DNA of 64,000 bases from 62-47 sp044463945 (GCA_044463945.1 JBIQLW010000015.1:20832-84831); one strand, 5' to 3'. Positions 34,259-43,868 are shown, counted from the first letter of the stretch. Notes: a model not told the origin generated them from the letters alone. Translations and numbers: made by a program.

Positions 34259-35764
34259 TTACTGAGCATAGGCGTCGGGGAAGCGGCCAGTGGTGCTGAT
34301 CACCGTGGTGCGCGTCTCAAGGTAGGAGTCGAGCGCCTCGATGCCGTTCTCTCGTCCCCAGCCGCTACCCTTGAAGCCGCCATAGGGCGTCGACCAGCGA
34401 ATGAACCGATAGGTGTTGACCCACACCATGCCGGCCTGAATGCGGCTGGAGACCCGATGGGCGCGGCCGACATCCTGCGTCCACAATCCGGCCGTCAGTC
34501 CATAGGACGTATCGTTGGCCGCCGCGATCGCTTCCTCCTCGTCGTCGAACGGAATCAGCGCCGCGACCGGCCCGAAGATTTCCTCCCGCGCGATGCGCAT
34601 ATCGTTGCTGACATTGGCGAACACGGTGGGCTCGATGAAGTAACCGTCACCGAGCGCGCCTCCGGACAAGCGGCGGCCGCCAGTGACGAGTTGCGCACCG
34701 TCATTGCGGCCGATGTCGATGTAGCTCAGCGTCTTTCTGAGTTGCTCCTCGTGCGCTTGGGGGCCCATATGCGTGGCCTCCTCAAGCGGAGGTCCGACAC
34801 GCACCTTCCCGGCACGCCTGGAAAACTCCTCGACGACGCGATCATAGACGGGCCGTTGCACCAGAACGCGGGAGCCGAGCGCGCAACTCTGTCCGCACAA
34901 TGTCCATGCGGAATTGGTGGCGGCGTTGAGCGCCTGCTCGATGTCGGCATCGGCGAAGATGATGTGCGGCGACTTCCCGCCCAGTTCGAAGGTGAACCGC
35001 TTCATGGTTTCGGAACCCGCGCGGATGATTTCCTTTGCCGTCGCGCCTTCGCCGGTGAAGGCGATCTTGTCCACCCCCGGATGCTTGACCAGATATTCAC
35101 CGGCGCCATCGCGGCCGTAACCGGGAACGATATTGACGACGCCCGGCGGAAAGCCCGCTTCCTCGAACAGCTTGCCGAGTTCGAGCGAGGTTACCGGCGT
35201 CTGTTCGGCCGGCTTCAGCACCACGGTGCATCCTGCGGCAAGGGCGGGACCGAGCTTCCACGCCGCCGCCATCAGCGGCACGTTCCAGGGCGTGATCGCC
35301 GCGACCACGCCGACAGGCACGCGCGTGGTGAAGGCGTGCACGGAATCATCGATGGGGATGGTGCGGCCGGAATGCTTGTCTGCGAGCGAGGCCCACCAGT
35401 GATAGCCGTTGCTGTGGCCGGAGATATCGGCGCGCGCCTCACGAATGGCGCGCCCGGAGTCCGTCGTCTCCAGTACGGCGAGTTGGGGCGCCCGCTCCTT
35501 GTAGAGATCAGCGAGTTTCCGCAACAACGCCGCGCGCTCATGGCCGGGCATGCGGCCCCACGGTCCCTTCAAAGCCTCGCGCGCGGCGCCAACGGCGCGA
35601 TCGACATCGATCAATCCGCCATAGGCCACCACCGCCCAGGGACGTCCCGTCGCAGGGTCGATGCTTTCCAGCAATCCTCCGTCTTCGGGCGCGACCCAGG
35701 CGCCTCCGATATACATCCGGTCATAGCGAGCCAATTGCTCCACCTGTCGTACAGGTCGCATCAC
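34259..35764 (-). CDS. Aldehyde dehydrogenase family protein
   Basis: A 501-residue NAD(P)-dependent aldehyde dehydrogenase. PWNVPLMAAAWKLGPALAAGC (159-179) and KPAEQTP (184-190) bind the cofactor; the general base is E260 in FELGGKSPH and the nucleophile C294 in LCGQSCALGSR. The C-terminal YGGFKGSGWGRENG region is present. It oxidises an aldehyde to an acid in the cytoplasm. The SDR gene follows closely, and the binding protein lies upstream across a strong hairpin. The substrate is not evident. Confidence 0.92.
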   Translation of the reverse strand: MMRPVRQVEQLARYDRMYIGGAWVAPEDGGLLESIDPATGRPWAVVAYGGLIDVDRAVGAAREALKGPWGRMPGHERAALLRKLADLYKERAPQLAVLETTDSGRAIREARADISGHSNGYHWWASLADKHSGRTIPIDDSVHAFTTRVPVGVVAAITPWNVPLMAAAWKLGPALAAGCTVVLKPAEQTPVTSLELGKLFEEAGFPPGVVNIVPGYGRDGAGEYLVKHPGVDKIAFTGEGATAKEIIRAGSETMKRFTFELGGKSPHIIFADADIEQALNAATNSAWTLCGQSCALGSRVLVQRPVYDRVVEEFSRRAGKVRVGPPLEEATHMGPQAHEEQLRKTLSYIDIGRNDGAQLVTGGRRLSGGALGDGYFIEPTVFANVSNDMRIAREEIFGPVAALIPFDDEEEAIAAANDTSYGLTAGLWTQDVGRAHRVSSRIQAGMVWVNTYRFIRWSTPYGGFKGSGWGRENGIEALDSYLETRTTVISTTGRFPDAYAQ

Positions 35765-35805
35765 GTCACCTCATTGATGTCGAAGATTTATCGCGGGGTC
35801 GGCTC

Positions 35806-35833
35806 GCCGACGCGAGACAAGTCTCGCGTCGGC
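35806..35833. terminator. Perfect intercistronic hairpin
   Basis: GCCGACGCGAGAC, AA, then GTCTCGCGTCGGC: a 13-bp perfect palindrome (12-bp stem with a CTTG loop on the minus strand) in the 82-bp space between the binding-protein stop and the aldehyde-dehydrogenase start. No T-run follows, so it may stabilise the upstream mRNA or cause partial termination instead of being a full terminator. This would keep the binding protein more abundant than the enzymes. Confidence 0.6.
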
Positions 35834-35846
35834 ACGGTCCGTATCC

Positions 35847-37061
35847 TTACTTCACCAGAGGACAGCCACCATCCTTCAGCGGACGGAACGCTCTGTCGCC
35901 GGGAATGGTCGCGAGCACCTTGTAGTAATCGAACGGCTTCTTGGATTCCTCGGGCTTCTTCACCTGAACCAGCAGCATGTCATGGAGCACGCGGCCGTCT
36001 TCGCGCAGGCTGGTCTTGCCGAACAGCGGATCGTCGAACGTACCCATCTCGCGGATCGCTTTCACCACAGCCCGGCCATCCTTCGGCGAGCCGACCTTGG
36101 CGACCGCCGTGAGGTAAGTCAGCGTCGCCGAATAAGCGCCAGCCTGGTTCATCGACGGATACCGCCCGTTGTTGCGGGCGGCGAAGCGTTCGCCGAAGGC
36201 GCGGGTTTTCTCGTTGAGGTCCCAATAGAACCCCGTCGTCAGTTGCAGGCCCTGCGCCGTCTTCAGGCCGAGCGAGTGGATGTCGGAAATGAACAGCAAC
36301 ATGCCGGCCAGTTTTTGGCCGCCCTGGATGATGCCGAATTCAGACGCCTGCTTGATCGACTTGATGGTGTCGCCGCCGGCATTCGCAAGCGCGACAATGT
36401 CGGCGCGCGACGCCTGCGCCTGCAACAGGAACGAGGCGAAGTCGTTGGCGCCGGTCGGGTGCCTCACGCTTCCGATGACCTTGCCGCCGTCAGCGAGGAT
36501 CACCGGGGTCGCGTCCTGCTCCAGCGAATGTCCAACCGCAAAGTCCGCCGTAAGGAAGAACCAGGTCTTGCCGCCGGCCCTGGTGATCGCATCCGCCGTG
36601 CCATGGGCCAGCGCCCAGGTGTCGTAAGTCCAGTGCACCGAATTCGGCGTACAGTCCTTGCCGGTCAAATGGGACGATCCCGATGCCGTCAACAGGACAA
36701 CCTTGTTCATGTCCCGCGCCAGCGGCGCGACCGCGAGCGAGATCGCGCTGGTCGGAATATCGACCAGCACATCGACACCCTCGGCATCGAACCATTTCCG
36801 TGAAATCTCGACGGCGATGTCGGGCTTGTTCTGGGGATCGGCCTCGACCACCTCCACCTTGAACTTGTCGGCGCCCGGCAACTTCCTGAAATCCTCGACC
36901 GCCATCCTGGTCGCTTCAGCCGAACCCTTGCCGCCGATATCCGAAAAGATTCCGGACATGTCAGCCAAGACGCCCACTTTCACCGGGATCTGGGCGAGCG
37001 CCGTGGAAACTCCACCCATGCCGAGGACTGCCCCGACTGCCATCGCCAAATATCTGCGCAT
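35847..37061 (-). CDS. Branched-chain-type ABC transporter substrate-binding protein (orphan)
   Basis: A 404-residue periplasmic binding protein of the LivJ-like (Peripla_BP_6) family. ATG at 37061 follows GGAGGAAG and gives a signal peptide cut after ALA (about 24); the mature start VKVGVLADMSGIFSDIGGKGS is typical. It ends in a Cys-bearing FRPLKDGGCPLVK. No Liv permease or ATPase gene is in the window, so it must borrow a transporter or serve another use. It diverges from the IclR regulator and heads the ALDH-SDR pair. Related proteins bind aromatic or other carboxylates as well as amino acids. Confidence 0.9.
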   Translation of the reverse strand: MRRYLAMAVGAVLGMGGVSTALAQIPVKVGVLADMSGIFSDIGGKGSAEATRMAVEDFRKLPGADKFKVEVVEADPQNKPDIAVEISRKWFDAEGVDVLVDIPTSAISLAVAPLARDMNKVVLLTASGSSHLTGKDCTPNSVHWTYDTWALAHGTADAITRAGGKTWFFLTADFAVGHSLEQDATPVILADGGKVIGSVRHPTGANDFASFLLQAQASRADIVALANAGGDTIKSIKQASEFGIIQGGQKLAGMLLFISDIHSLGLKTAQGLQLTTGFYWDLNEKTRAFGERFAARNNGRYPSMNQAGAYSATLTYLTAVAKVGSPKDGRAVVKAIREMGTFDDPLFGKTSLREDGRVLHDMLLVQVKKPEESKKPFDYYKVLATIPGDRAFRPLKDGGCPLVK

Positions 37062-37129
37062 CCTTACTTCCTCCGCTGGCCGCTTGACCGGTCCCGGAGC
37101 ATCTCCGGGATCGGCCAAAATTCTTGTTT

Positions 37130-37156
37130 ATGAATAATAAAAACACTATCATGAAT
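37130..37156. promoter_or_regulatory. Candidate IclR operator: paired ATGAAT sites in AT-rich spacer
   Basis: Two direct copies of ATGAAT (37130-37135 and 37151-37156), 21 bp apart (two helical turns), lie in an AT-rich pocket between the divergent binding-protein and IclR genes. This is where both promoters must be. Assignment to IclR is a guess. Confidence 0.25.
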
Positions 37157-37181
37157 TTCGAGTCAAGTCGGAAACCGGTTC

Positions 37182-38048
37182 ATGCTTCCAAAACGACGTG
37201 TTCAAGGATCATCAGCATCTCCTCAAGTTGACATCGGCGGCGAGCATCGGTCGCCTGTGGTGAAATCCGATTCGAAACAGCCAACGCGCTCAAGAGGCAG
37301 GATGCTGGTCAAACAAGCCGCCAACGTTCTCGAATTGATGGAGTATTTCGCGCGCCGGCGGCGACCGGCGACACTTGCCGAAATCGCCGACGACCTCGGC
37401 TGGCCACGCTCCAGCACCTTCAATCTGGTCGGCACCATCGCGGAGAAAGGATGGCTCTATGAGCCCCGCGCCCGCGGCGGCTACTATCCGACGCCGCGCT
37501 GGCTGACGCTCGCCCGCACCGTCGCGGATGCCGAGCCGTTACCGGAAGCGGCACATGCGCTGGCGGCCGAGATTGCTGACCGGACCGGCGAGACGACAGC
37601 GATCGGAGCCCTGGCCGGGACTTTCGTCATCTTCCTCGACGTCATCGAGTCGACGCAGTCCGTCCGCTACTTTGCCCAGGTCGGCGACCGGGTGCCGATC
37701 TACGCAAGCTCGGTTGGCCGCGCGATCCTCGCGCAGTTGTCCCATGACGAACGGCGCGCGATCTACCGCAAGATCAAGTTCGAAGGCTTTTCGCCGACGA
37801 CGCCAATGAATCCCGAAACCATTGAGGAAGAACTGCGCGCGGCGGAGCAACGCGGCTTTCATCAAAGCTCATCCGAGTACATCCCCGACCTTGCCGGCGT
37901 GTCGCTGTCGCTGCCGATCGGGCCGCGCCAATTGTCCATCGTCGTCGCGGGTCCGACCTCGCGATGCCTGGAGCGTCGTCCCATCACCGCGGCGATCATG
38001 AAGGAGGCGATCCTCCATCATCAGTCCGCTCTCAAGATCAACGTCTGA
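37182..38048 (+). CDS. IclR-family transcriptional regulator
   Basis: A 288-residue IclR regulator. After a variable 40-residue leader the winged helix-turn-helix reads VKQAANVLELMEYFARRRRPATLAEIADDLGWPRSSTFNLVGTIAEKGWL (about 43-92), followed by the effector domain with GDRVPIYASSVGRAILAQL and the GVSLSLPIGPRQL strand. A GTG near 37258 is an alternative start that would drop most of the leader. It probably controls the divergent binding protein-ALDH-SDR unit and may also affect ABC system C downstream. Confidence 0.9.
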   Translation: MLPKRRVQGSSASPQVDIGGEHRSPVVKSDSKQPTRSRGRMLVKQAANVLELMEYFARRRRPATLAEIADDLGWPRSSTFNLVGTIAEKGWLYEPRARGGYYPTPRWLTLARTVADAEPLPEAAHALAAEIADRTGETTAIGALAGTFVIFLDVIESTQSVRYFAQVGDRVPIYASSVGRAILAQLSHDERRAIYRKIKFEGFSPTTPMNPETIEEELRAAEQRGFHQSSSEYIPDLAGVSLSLPIGPRQLSIVVAGPTSRCLERRPITAAIMKEAILHHQSALKINV

Positions 38049-38235
38049 GGAATCGAGCCGGGTTCGCAAATCTGGCTCGCAGCAAAACGACGTTTAAAGC
38101 TAATAATTCAGACCTATCAAAAAAGACGGAACTGCGTATTGGAATTATGCAGCCCCATCACTGACAATCGGCTTCCAGATAACGACTGCGATCCTTCAGC
38201 ACGCCGTAGCGGTCAAATAGATGGGAGGTTTGGGG

Positions 38236-39843
38236 ATGGGTATCAGCGGAACAAAATATACTTTCGCAATCGCCGCTGCTTTTGCGCTCGGACTAAGTTC
38301 CAGTCCGACGATGGCGGGAGGGACGCTTCGGATCGCCATGACGGCATCGGACGTCCCGACTGCGACCGGCGCGCCCGACAACGCCTATGAAGGCATCCGC
38401 TTTCTCGGATACCCGGCGTTCGAGGGTCTGGTTCTGTGGGATCTGCGCCACGGCGACAAACTCGCGGAAATCCGTCCCGGCCTTGCGGAAAGCTGGGAAC
38501 AGGACGCGAAGGACCGGACGAAATGGATTTTCCGGCTGCGCAAGGGCGTCAAGTTTCACGACGGCAGCGACTTCAACGCCGATGCGGCGATCTGGAATCT
38601 GGATCGCTACTACAACAAGACATCGAAGCAGTTCGATCCGCCCGGCGCCGCCGTGGCGCAGGCCCGTAACCCTTTCATCACTGCCTATCGCAAGATCGAT
38701 GATTTCACCATCGAGATCAGCAACCCGCGTCCGCTGAGCTATTTCCCGAATCTCCTGCCGTACATGCTCTATTCGAGCCCGGCTCAGTTCGAAAAGGCCG
38801 GGTCCTGGGCCGAGTTCGCCAAGTCGCCCTCCGGCACTGGCCCGTTCAGGATTACCGAGATCAAGCCGCGCATCAGCGCGACGATGGTCCGCAACGACAA
38901 CTATTGGGACAAGACCCGAATCCCGAAGCTGGACAAGATGGTCGTCTTCCCGATGCCGGAAGCGACGACCCGGCTGGCCGCGCTGCGCTCGGGACAGGTC
39001 GACTGGATCGAAGTGCCGCCGCCGGATGCGGCGCCGAGCCTGAAAAGCGCAGGCTTCAACATCGTCACCGGCAGCTATCCGCATGTCTGGCCATGGGCGC
39101 TCAATCTGGCCAAGGAAGGCTCGCCGTGGCAGGACGTCCGCGTGCGCCGCGCAATCAACTATTGCGTCAACCGGCAGGGACTGGTGACGCTGCTGAACGG
39201 ACTTGCCGAGCCATCGGTGGGCATCTTCAAGCCGTCCGATCCGCAGTTCGGCAACCCGACGCAGAAGTATGCTTACGATCCCGCCAAGGCGAAGGCCCTG
39301 CTGAAGGAAGCCGGGTATGGCCCGGACAAGCCGGTCAAGATCAAGGTTCTGATCTCCACCAGCGGCTCCGGTCAGATGCAGTCGCTTCCGATGAACGAAT
39401 ACCTTCAGCAGAACCTGAAGGAATGCGGGATCGAGGTGTCGTTCGAAGTCGTCGAGTACGGCACGATGCTGGTTGCCTTGCGCAACTCGCCGAACTCACC
39501 GCAAGCGCTCGGCGTCGACGCCGGCAACTTCGCGCTGCCGGCATCGACCGATATCTCCCAGATGGCGCTGTACTTCCTGTCCAACAACGCCGCCCCCAAG
39601 GGCCGCAACTGGTCGAACTGGAAGAACGAGGCATTCGACAAACTGATCGACCAGATCGAGAAATCGACGGATCAGGCTGAAATCATGCAGCTTGCGCAAC
39701 GCGCGCACGCCATCCTCGTGGATGATGCACCGTGGGTCTTTATCGTGCATGATGGCAACGCACGCGCGATGACCAAGAAGGTGAAGGGCTTCGTCAGCGC
39801 GCAAAGCTGGTTCCAGGACTTCACCACGATTGAAATGGACTGA
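38236..39843 (+). CDS. Peptide ABC transporter C, periplasmic substrate-binding protein (family 5)
   Basis: A 535-residue SBP_bac_5 protein. The ATG at 38236 was chosen because GGGAGG sits 8 nt upstream; the ATG at 38221 is part of that ribosome site. Signal peptide cut near residue 27 (TMAGG). Family motifs: YPAFEGLVLWD, LAESWEQDAKDRTKWIFRLRKGVKFHDGSDFNADAAIW. It differs clearly from the A, B and D binding proteins. It opens a five-gene transporter unit that ends in an amidase, so amide-bearing compounds are likely ligands (inference). Confidence 0.92.
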   Translation: MGISGTKYTFAIAAAFALGLSSSPTMAGGTLRIAMTASDVPTATGAPDNAYEGIRFLGYPAFEGLVLWDLRHGDKLAEIRPGLAESWEQDAKDRTKWIFRLRKGVKFHDGSDFNADAAIWNLDRYYNKTSKQFDPPGAAVAQARNPFITAYRKIDDFTIEISNPRPLSYFPNLLPYMLYSSPAQFEKAGSWAEFAKSPSGTGPFRITEIKPRISATMVRNDNYWDKTRIPKLDKMVVFPMPEATTRLAALRSGQVDWIEVPPPDAAPSLKSAGFNIVTGSYPHVWPWALNLAKEGSPWQDVRVRRAINYCVNRQGLVTLLNGLAEPSVGIFKPSDPQFGNPTQKYAYDPAKAKALLKEAGYGPDKPVKIKVLISTSGSGQMQSLPMNEYLQQNLKECGIEVSFEVVEYGTMLVALRNSPNSPQALGVDAGNFALPASTDISQMALYFLSNNAAPKGRNWSNWKNEAFDKLIDQIEKSTDQAEIMQLAQRAHAILVDDAPWVFIVHDGNARAMTKKVKGFVSAQSWFQDFTTIEMD

Positions 39844-39883
39844 TCGGTTCAACCAAGCGCAGGCGGTGGACGAGGTTGTTTGA

Positions 39884-40825
39884 ATGCTGGCCTACACCGT
39901 GCGCCGCCTGCTCTATGCGATTCCCGTTCTTCTGGGTGTCTCGCTTCTGGTGTTCTCCCTGATCCACCTCGCCCCTGGCGACGTGGTGGATATCCTGGTC
40001 CCGCCGGAGGTTCCCAAGGAGATCGCCGACAGCCTGCGCGAACGCTTCCGTTTGAACGATCCGCTTTACGTTCAATATGTCGCGTGGCTCGCGCGAATGA
40101 TTGTCGGCGACTTCGGTGTCTCCTTCTTCACCGGGCGGCCGGTCGCGGAAGAACTGTTCAGCGCACTGGGGAATACGCTCGTCCTGGCGCTGCCGGCCAC
40201 GATCATCGGCTTCGCTCTCGGCATCGTGCTGGGATCGCTCGCGGCCTACAATCATCAAACCTGGCTGGACAAAGTCTTTTCAGCGATCGCGATCGCCGGC
40301 GTGAGCCTTCCGCACTACTGGGTCGGCATTGTTCTGGTGGCGATCTTTTCGGTGATCCTCAACGTCCTGCCTGCGCAGGGCATGGGCTTCTCGGGGTTTC
40401 CGGGCTCATGGGAGGATATCAAGCATCTCATTCTTCCAGTCGTCACCCTGTCGTTGATCCCGATGGGCGTCGTGAGCCGTCTCGTCCGGGCCAATATTCT
40501 GGAGATCCTGGGTCAGGAATTTGTCGGCGCGCTCCATGCCAAAGGGCTGAGGAGCCGCCACGTTCTTTATCACACCATGAAGAACGCCACGCCGTCGGTG
40601 CTGGCGCTCATGGGTTTGCAGTTCGGATATCTGCTCGGCGGCTCGATCCTGGTCGAGACGGTGTTCAACTGGCCGGGCTCCGGCGGCCTCATGAACCTCG
40701 CCATCTTCCGGCGCGACGTGCCGGTGCTGTCGGCAACGATCGTGATGCTGGCGGCGATTTTCGTGCTCATCAACATTCTGGTTGATGTCATACAGGTTCT
40801 GATCGATCCCCGGATGCGGCGCTAA
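39884..40825 (+). CDS. Peptide ABC transporter C, permease (DppB type)
   Basis: A 313-residue permease. The DppB opening MLAYTVRRLLYAIPVLLGVSL, LAPGDVVDILVPPEVPKEI (about 30-48), GDFGVSFFTGRPVAEEL, and a five-helix domain with EAA loop QEFVGALHAKGLRSRHVLYHTMKN. It ends VDVIQVLIDPRMRR. Forty bp separate it from the binding-protein gene; the next permease begins 9 bp on. Confidence 0.92.
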   Translation: MLAYTVRRLLYAIPVLLGVSLLVFSLIHLAPGDVVDILVPPEVPKEIADSLRERFRLNDPLYVQYVAWLARMIVGDFGVSFFTGRPVAEELFSALGNTLVLALPATIIGFALGIVLGSLAAYNHQTWLDKVFSAIAIAGVSLPHYWVGIVLVAIFSVILNVLPAQGMGFSGFPGSWEDIKHLILPVVTLSLIPMGVVSRLVRANILEILGQEFVGALHAKGLRSRHVLYHTMKNATPSVLALMGLQFGYLLGGSILVETVFNWPGSGGLMNLAIFRRDVPVLSATIVMLAAIFVLINILVDVIQVLIDPRMRR

Positions 40826-40834
40826 GGAGACGAT

Positions 40835-41713
40835 GTGACTGTAGCCGATACGGCACCTCTGCAAACCATACGCGGCAAGGGTTATTGGCGCCGCGTGTGG
40901 GAACGGCTCAAGGAGGACAAGGTCACGCTGCTGGTCAGCGGGCTGCTCGCGGCGTTGATCATTCTCGCCGTGTTCGCCCCCCTGTTTACCCCGCACGATC
41001 CGTACACAGGGTCGATCCTGCGGCGCCTGAAGCCGATCGGGACGCCGGGCCACTGGCTCGGCACCGACGAAGTCGGCCGCGATCTGTGGACCCGCATGAT
41101 CTATGGCGGCCGCCTGTCGTTGCTGGCGGGAATCCTTCCCGTGTTTCTGGCGCTGATTATCGGCGGCTTTCTCGGTATGCTGGCCGGTTTCGCGGGCGGA
41201 TTGACCAACAGCCTGATCATGCGGGTGACCGATGTCCTCTACGCCTTTCCGTCGATCCTGCTTGCGATCGCCATCACCGGCATTCTCGGCGCGGGGATTC
41301 AGAATACGATTCTGGCGCTCACCGTCAGCTTCATTCCGCCCATCATCCGCATGTCCGAAAGCGTGACGGCGCAGGTTCGCCATCTCGACTTTGTCGACGC
41401 GGCGCGGGCGAGCGGCGCCGGCCCGCTGACGATCATGTGCTATCATGTGCTGAACAACATCCTCGGCCCGATCTTCGTCTATGCGACCAGCCTCATCAGC
41501 ATCAGTATCATTCTCGCCGCGGGCCTCAGCTTTCTGGGGCTTGGCGTCACGCCTCCGAACGCGGAATGGGGCCTGATGCTGAACAATCTGCGTCAGGCGA
41601 TCTGGACGGCGCCGCTGGTGACCGCCCTGCCCGGCGTCATGATCTTCCTGACCTCGATGAGCTTCAATCTGCTGAGCGACGGCCTGCGCCAGGCCATGGA
41701 CGTGCGCCTATGA
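40835..41713 (+). CDS. Peptide ABC transporter C, permease (DppC type), GTG start
   Basis: A 292-residue permease starting at GTG 40835, with AAGGAGA 4 nt upstream; the overlapping ATG at 40833 meets a stop at once. N-terminal helix near 30-50, GTDEVGRDLWTRMIYGGRLSLLAG motif (about 73-96), EAA loop DFVDAARASGAGPLTIMCYHVLNN, ending LLSDGLRQAMDVRL. Its stop overlaps the next ATG by 4 bp. Confidence 0.91.
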   Translation: MTVADTAPLQTIRGKGYWRRVWERLKEDKVTLLVSGLLAALIILAVFAPLFTPHDPYTGSILRRLKPIGTPGHWLGTDEVGRDLWTRMIYGGRLSLLAGILPVFLALIIGGFLGMLAGFAGGLTNSLIMRVTDVLYAFPSILLAIAITGILGAGIQNTILALTVSFIPPIIRMSESVTAQVRHLDFVDAARASGAGPLTIMCYHVLNNILGPIFVYATSLISISIILAAGLSFLGLGVTPPNAEWGLMLNNLRQAIWTAPLVTALPGVMIFLTSMSFNLLSDGLRQAMDVRL

Positions 41714-42798
41714 CCCGGGACGCGGCCGCACGGCAGGTTTCGCCCATGATACCCGCGGATCGCGATGCGGCGTCGCCGCCGCTGCTCGCGGTTGAAGGGC
41801 TCACCAAGCATTTTCCGGTTCGCGGCGGCGTGCTGGGACGGCGGATCGCCACCGTTCATGCCGTTGACGATGTCTCGTTTACCGTTCAACGCGGCGAGAC
41901 GCTTGGCATCGTCGGGGAATCCGGTTGCGGGAAATCGACCACCGCGCGGCTGGTGATGGACCTGATCCGGCGCGACAGCGGCAGGATCGCGCTCGACGGC
42001 GCCGTCGTCGGCAAGGGCGGCCTGAGCCGTCGCGATCTTTACCGCCAGATGCAGATGGTTTTCCAGGATTCCTACGCGTCGCTCAACCCGCGGCTTCCCA
42101 TTGCGACATCCGTCGCGTTCGGCGCGTTCGTGCATGGCGTTCAGAAATCCGCCGCACTCCGGCGCGCCGACGACCTGCTCGCCGCCGTCGGCCTGGACCC
42201 GCGGCTGTTCGCCAATCGCTACCCGCACGAATTGTCCGGAGGCCAGCGGCAGCGGGTCAACATTGCCCGCGCACTCGCCCTTCAGCCTCGCATCGTCTTG
42301 CTCGATGAAGCGGTGTCCGCGCTCGACAAGTCCGTGGAGGCGCAGGTTCTCAACCTGCTCACGGATTTGAAGGCTGAGCGCGACCTGACCTACGTCTTTA
42401 TCAGTCACGATCTCAACGTCGTCCGCTATATCAGCGACCGGGTGATGGTGATGTATCTCGGCAAGGTCGTGGAGATCGGGCCGGTCGGCCGGCTTTATCG
42501 CCAGCCCCTGCATCCTTACACCACGGCGCTTCTGTCCGCGATCCCGTCGATGGACCCCGCGCGACGGACGCTTGAGCCGCCTCTGGTCGGCGATCCGCCA
42601 AATCCGATCCGCCTGCCGTCCGGTTGCCGTTTCCGCACCCGCTGTCCCTATGCGGAAGCGGTGTGCGAAACCACGGCTCCGTCGTTGCGGGCCTCGTCCG
42701 CGGCCCCCTCGCACGCCGTCGCCTGCCACATGCGCGATCCGATGTCGGGACACAGCCGGGCGGCAGCGATGTCCGTCGATCATCCGGAGGTCACATGA
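41710..42798 (+). CDS. Peptide ABC transporter C, ATP-binding protein (DppF type)
   Basis: A 362-residue single-domain ATPase. Walker A GESGCGKS (69-76), FQDSYASLNPR, signature LSGGQRQRVNIARAL, Walker B IVLLDEAVSALD, then the DppF/OppF C-terminal region with the Cys cluster CRFRTRCPYAEAVC near 300-315, which in some family members binds an Fe-S cluster. The long open frame upstream of 41710 is only the shadow of the permease. ATGA overlaps at both ends couple it to its neighbours. Confidence 0.93.
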   Translation: MTRDAAARQVSPMIPADRDAASPPLLAVEGLTKHFPVRGGVLGRRIATVHAVDDVSFTVQRGETLGIVGESGCGKSTTARLVMDLIRRDSGRIALDGAVVGKGGLSRRDLYRQMQMVFQDSYASLNPRLPIATSVAFGAFVHGVQKSAALRRADDLLAAVGLDPRLFANRYPHELSGGQRQRVNIARALALQPRIVLLDEAVSALDKSVEAQVLNLLTDLKAERDLTYVFISHDLNVVRYISDRVMVMYLGKVVEIGPVGRLYRQPLHPYTTALLSAIPSMDPARRTLEPPLVGDPPNPIRLPSGCRFRTRCPYAEAVCETTAPSLRASSAAPSHAVACHMRDPMSGHSRAAAMSVDHPEVT

Positions 42799-43868
42799 TG
42801 TCCGGCATCGATCCTCAGGACAACGCATCCCGCTCGCCGCCGGCGGGGCAACAGGCCGCAGTCGATGTGAAAGACCTTCATGTGAGGTTCAACACGCGGG
42901 ACGGATCGGTCGATGTCGTCAACGGCGTCAGCTTCAGCCTCGCGCCGGGCAAGGTTCTCGCCATTCTCGGCGAATCAGGGTCGGGCAAAAGCGTCACGCT
43001 GCGCGCATTGATGCGGCTTCTGCCGCAGGATCGCACGGAGCTGAGCGGAACGATCCGCGTCGCGGGACACGACATTGCCGATGCGAGCGAGGCCGGTCTG
43101 CGCCGGATTCGCGGCCGGGAAATCGCGATGATTTTCCAGGAGCCGATGATCGCCCTTGATCCGGTCTTCACGATCGGACAACAGATCATCGAAACCATCA
43201 TGTCCCATGAGGACGTTTCCCATCAGGCCGCAAGGCAGCGCGCACGCGACCTTCTCGATCTCGTGCAGATTCCCTCGGCGGCGCAACGCCTGAAAGCCTA
43301 CCCGCACGAAATGTCCGGCGGGATGCGGCAGCGGGCCATGATCGCGCTGGCCTTGTCATGCAGGCCATCGGTTCTGCTTGCGGACGAGCCGACAACGGCG
43401 CTGGATGTCACCGTTCAGATTCAGATCATCCTGCTGTTGCGGCGGCTGCAACAGGAACTCGGGATGGCCGTCGTCTTCGTCACGCACGATGTTGGCGCGG
43501 CGGTTGAAATCGCCGACGACATTGCCGTGATGTATGCCGGCCGCTTCGTCGAGATCGGCGCCACGACCAATGTCATCCGTTCGCCGTCGCATCCCTATAC
43601 GGCGGCCCTGTTGAACGCGACGGCTCTTGACGCCTCCGCGGGCGGCCGTCTCGATGCCATTCCGGGGATGCCCCCGGATCTGCGGGATTTGCCCAAAGGG
43701 TGCAGCTTCGCGCCACGTTGCCGATTTGCCGAAGTGTCCTGCACACGCGGCATCCCGCCCCAGCACGCGATGGGTCCTGACTGGTTCACGCGCTGCTACC
43801 GCGTCGCCGACGGCTCGGTGACCTTGAGGGGACCGCGGCTGAGCAATCATCCGAACGCGGCGGTGTAG
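42795..43868 (+). CDS. Peptide ABC transporter C, ATP-binding protein (DppD type)
   Basis: A 357-residue ATPase and partner of the one before it. Start at 42795 (ATGATG) behind GGAGGTCAC. Walker A GESGSGKS (59-66), IFQEPMIALDPVF, MSGGMRQRAMIALAL (a DppD/OppD-style signature), Walker B VLLADEPTTALD, and the C-terminal Cys region CSFAPRCRFAEVSC. Transporter C thus has two separate ATPases while A, B and D carry fused ones. Confidence 0.93.
   Translation: MMSGIDPQDNASRSPPAGQQAAVDVKDLHVRFNTRDGSVDVVNGVSFSLAPGKVLAILGESGSGKSVTLRALMRLLPQDRTELSGTIRVAGHDIADASEAGLRRIRGREIAMIFQEPMIALDPVFTIGQQIIETIMSHEDVSHQAARQRARDLLDLVQIPSAAQRLKAYPHEMSGGMRQRAMIALALSCRPSVLLADEPTTALDVTVQIQIILLLRRLQQELGMAVVFVTHDVGAAVEIADDIAVMYAGRFVEIGATTNVIRSPSHPYTAALLNATALDASAGGRLDAIPGMPPDLRDLPKGCSFAPRCRFAEVSCTRGIPPQHAMGPDWFTRCYRVADGSVTLRGPRLSNHPNAAV

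Noticed and set aside
34247..36112. Plus-strand ORF of 621 codons opposite ALDH and SBP
   Set aside because: Shadow of the aldehyde dehydrogenase and crosses the intergenic hairpin.
40885..41709. N-terminal extension of the DppF-type ATPase of system C
   Set aside because: The frame is open but overlaps the whole DppC gene; the ATGA junction at 41710 gives the normal family start.
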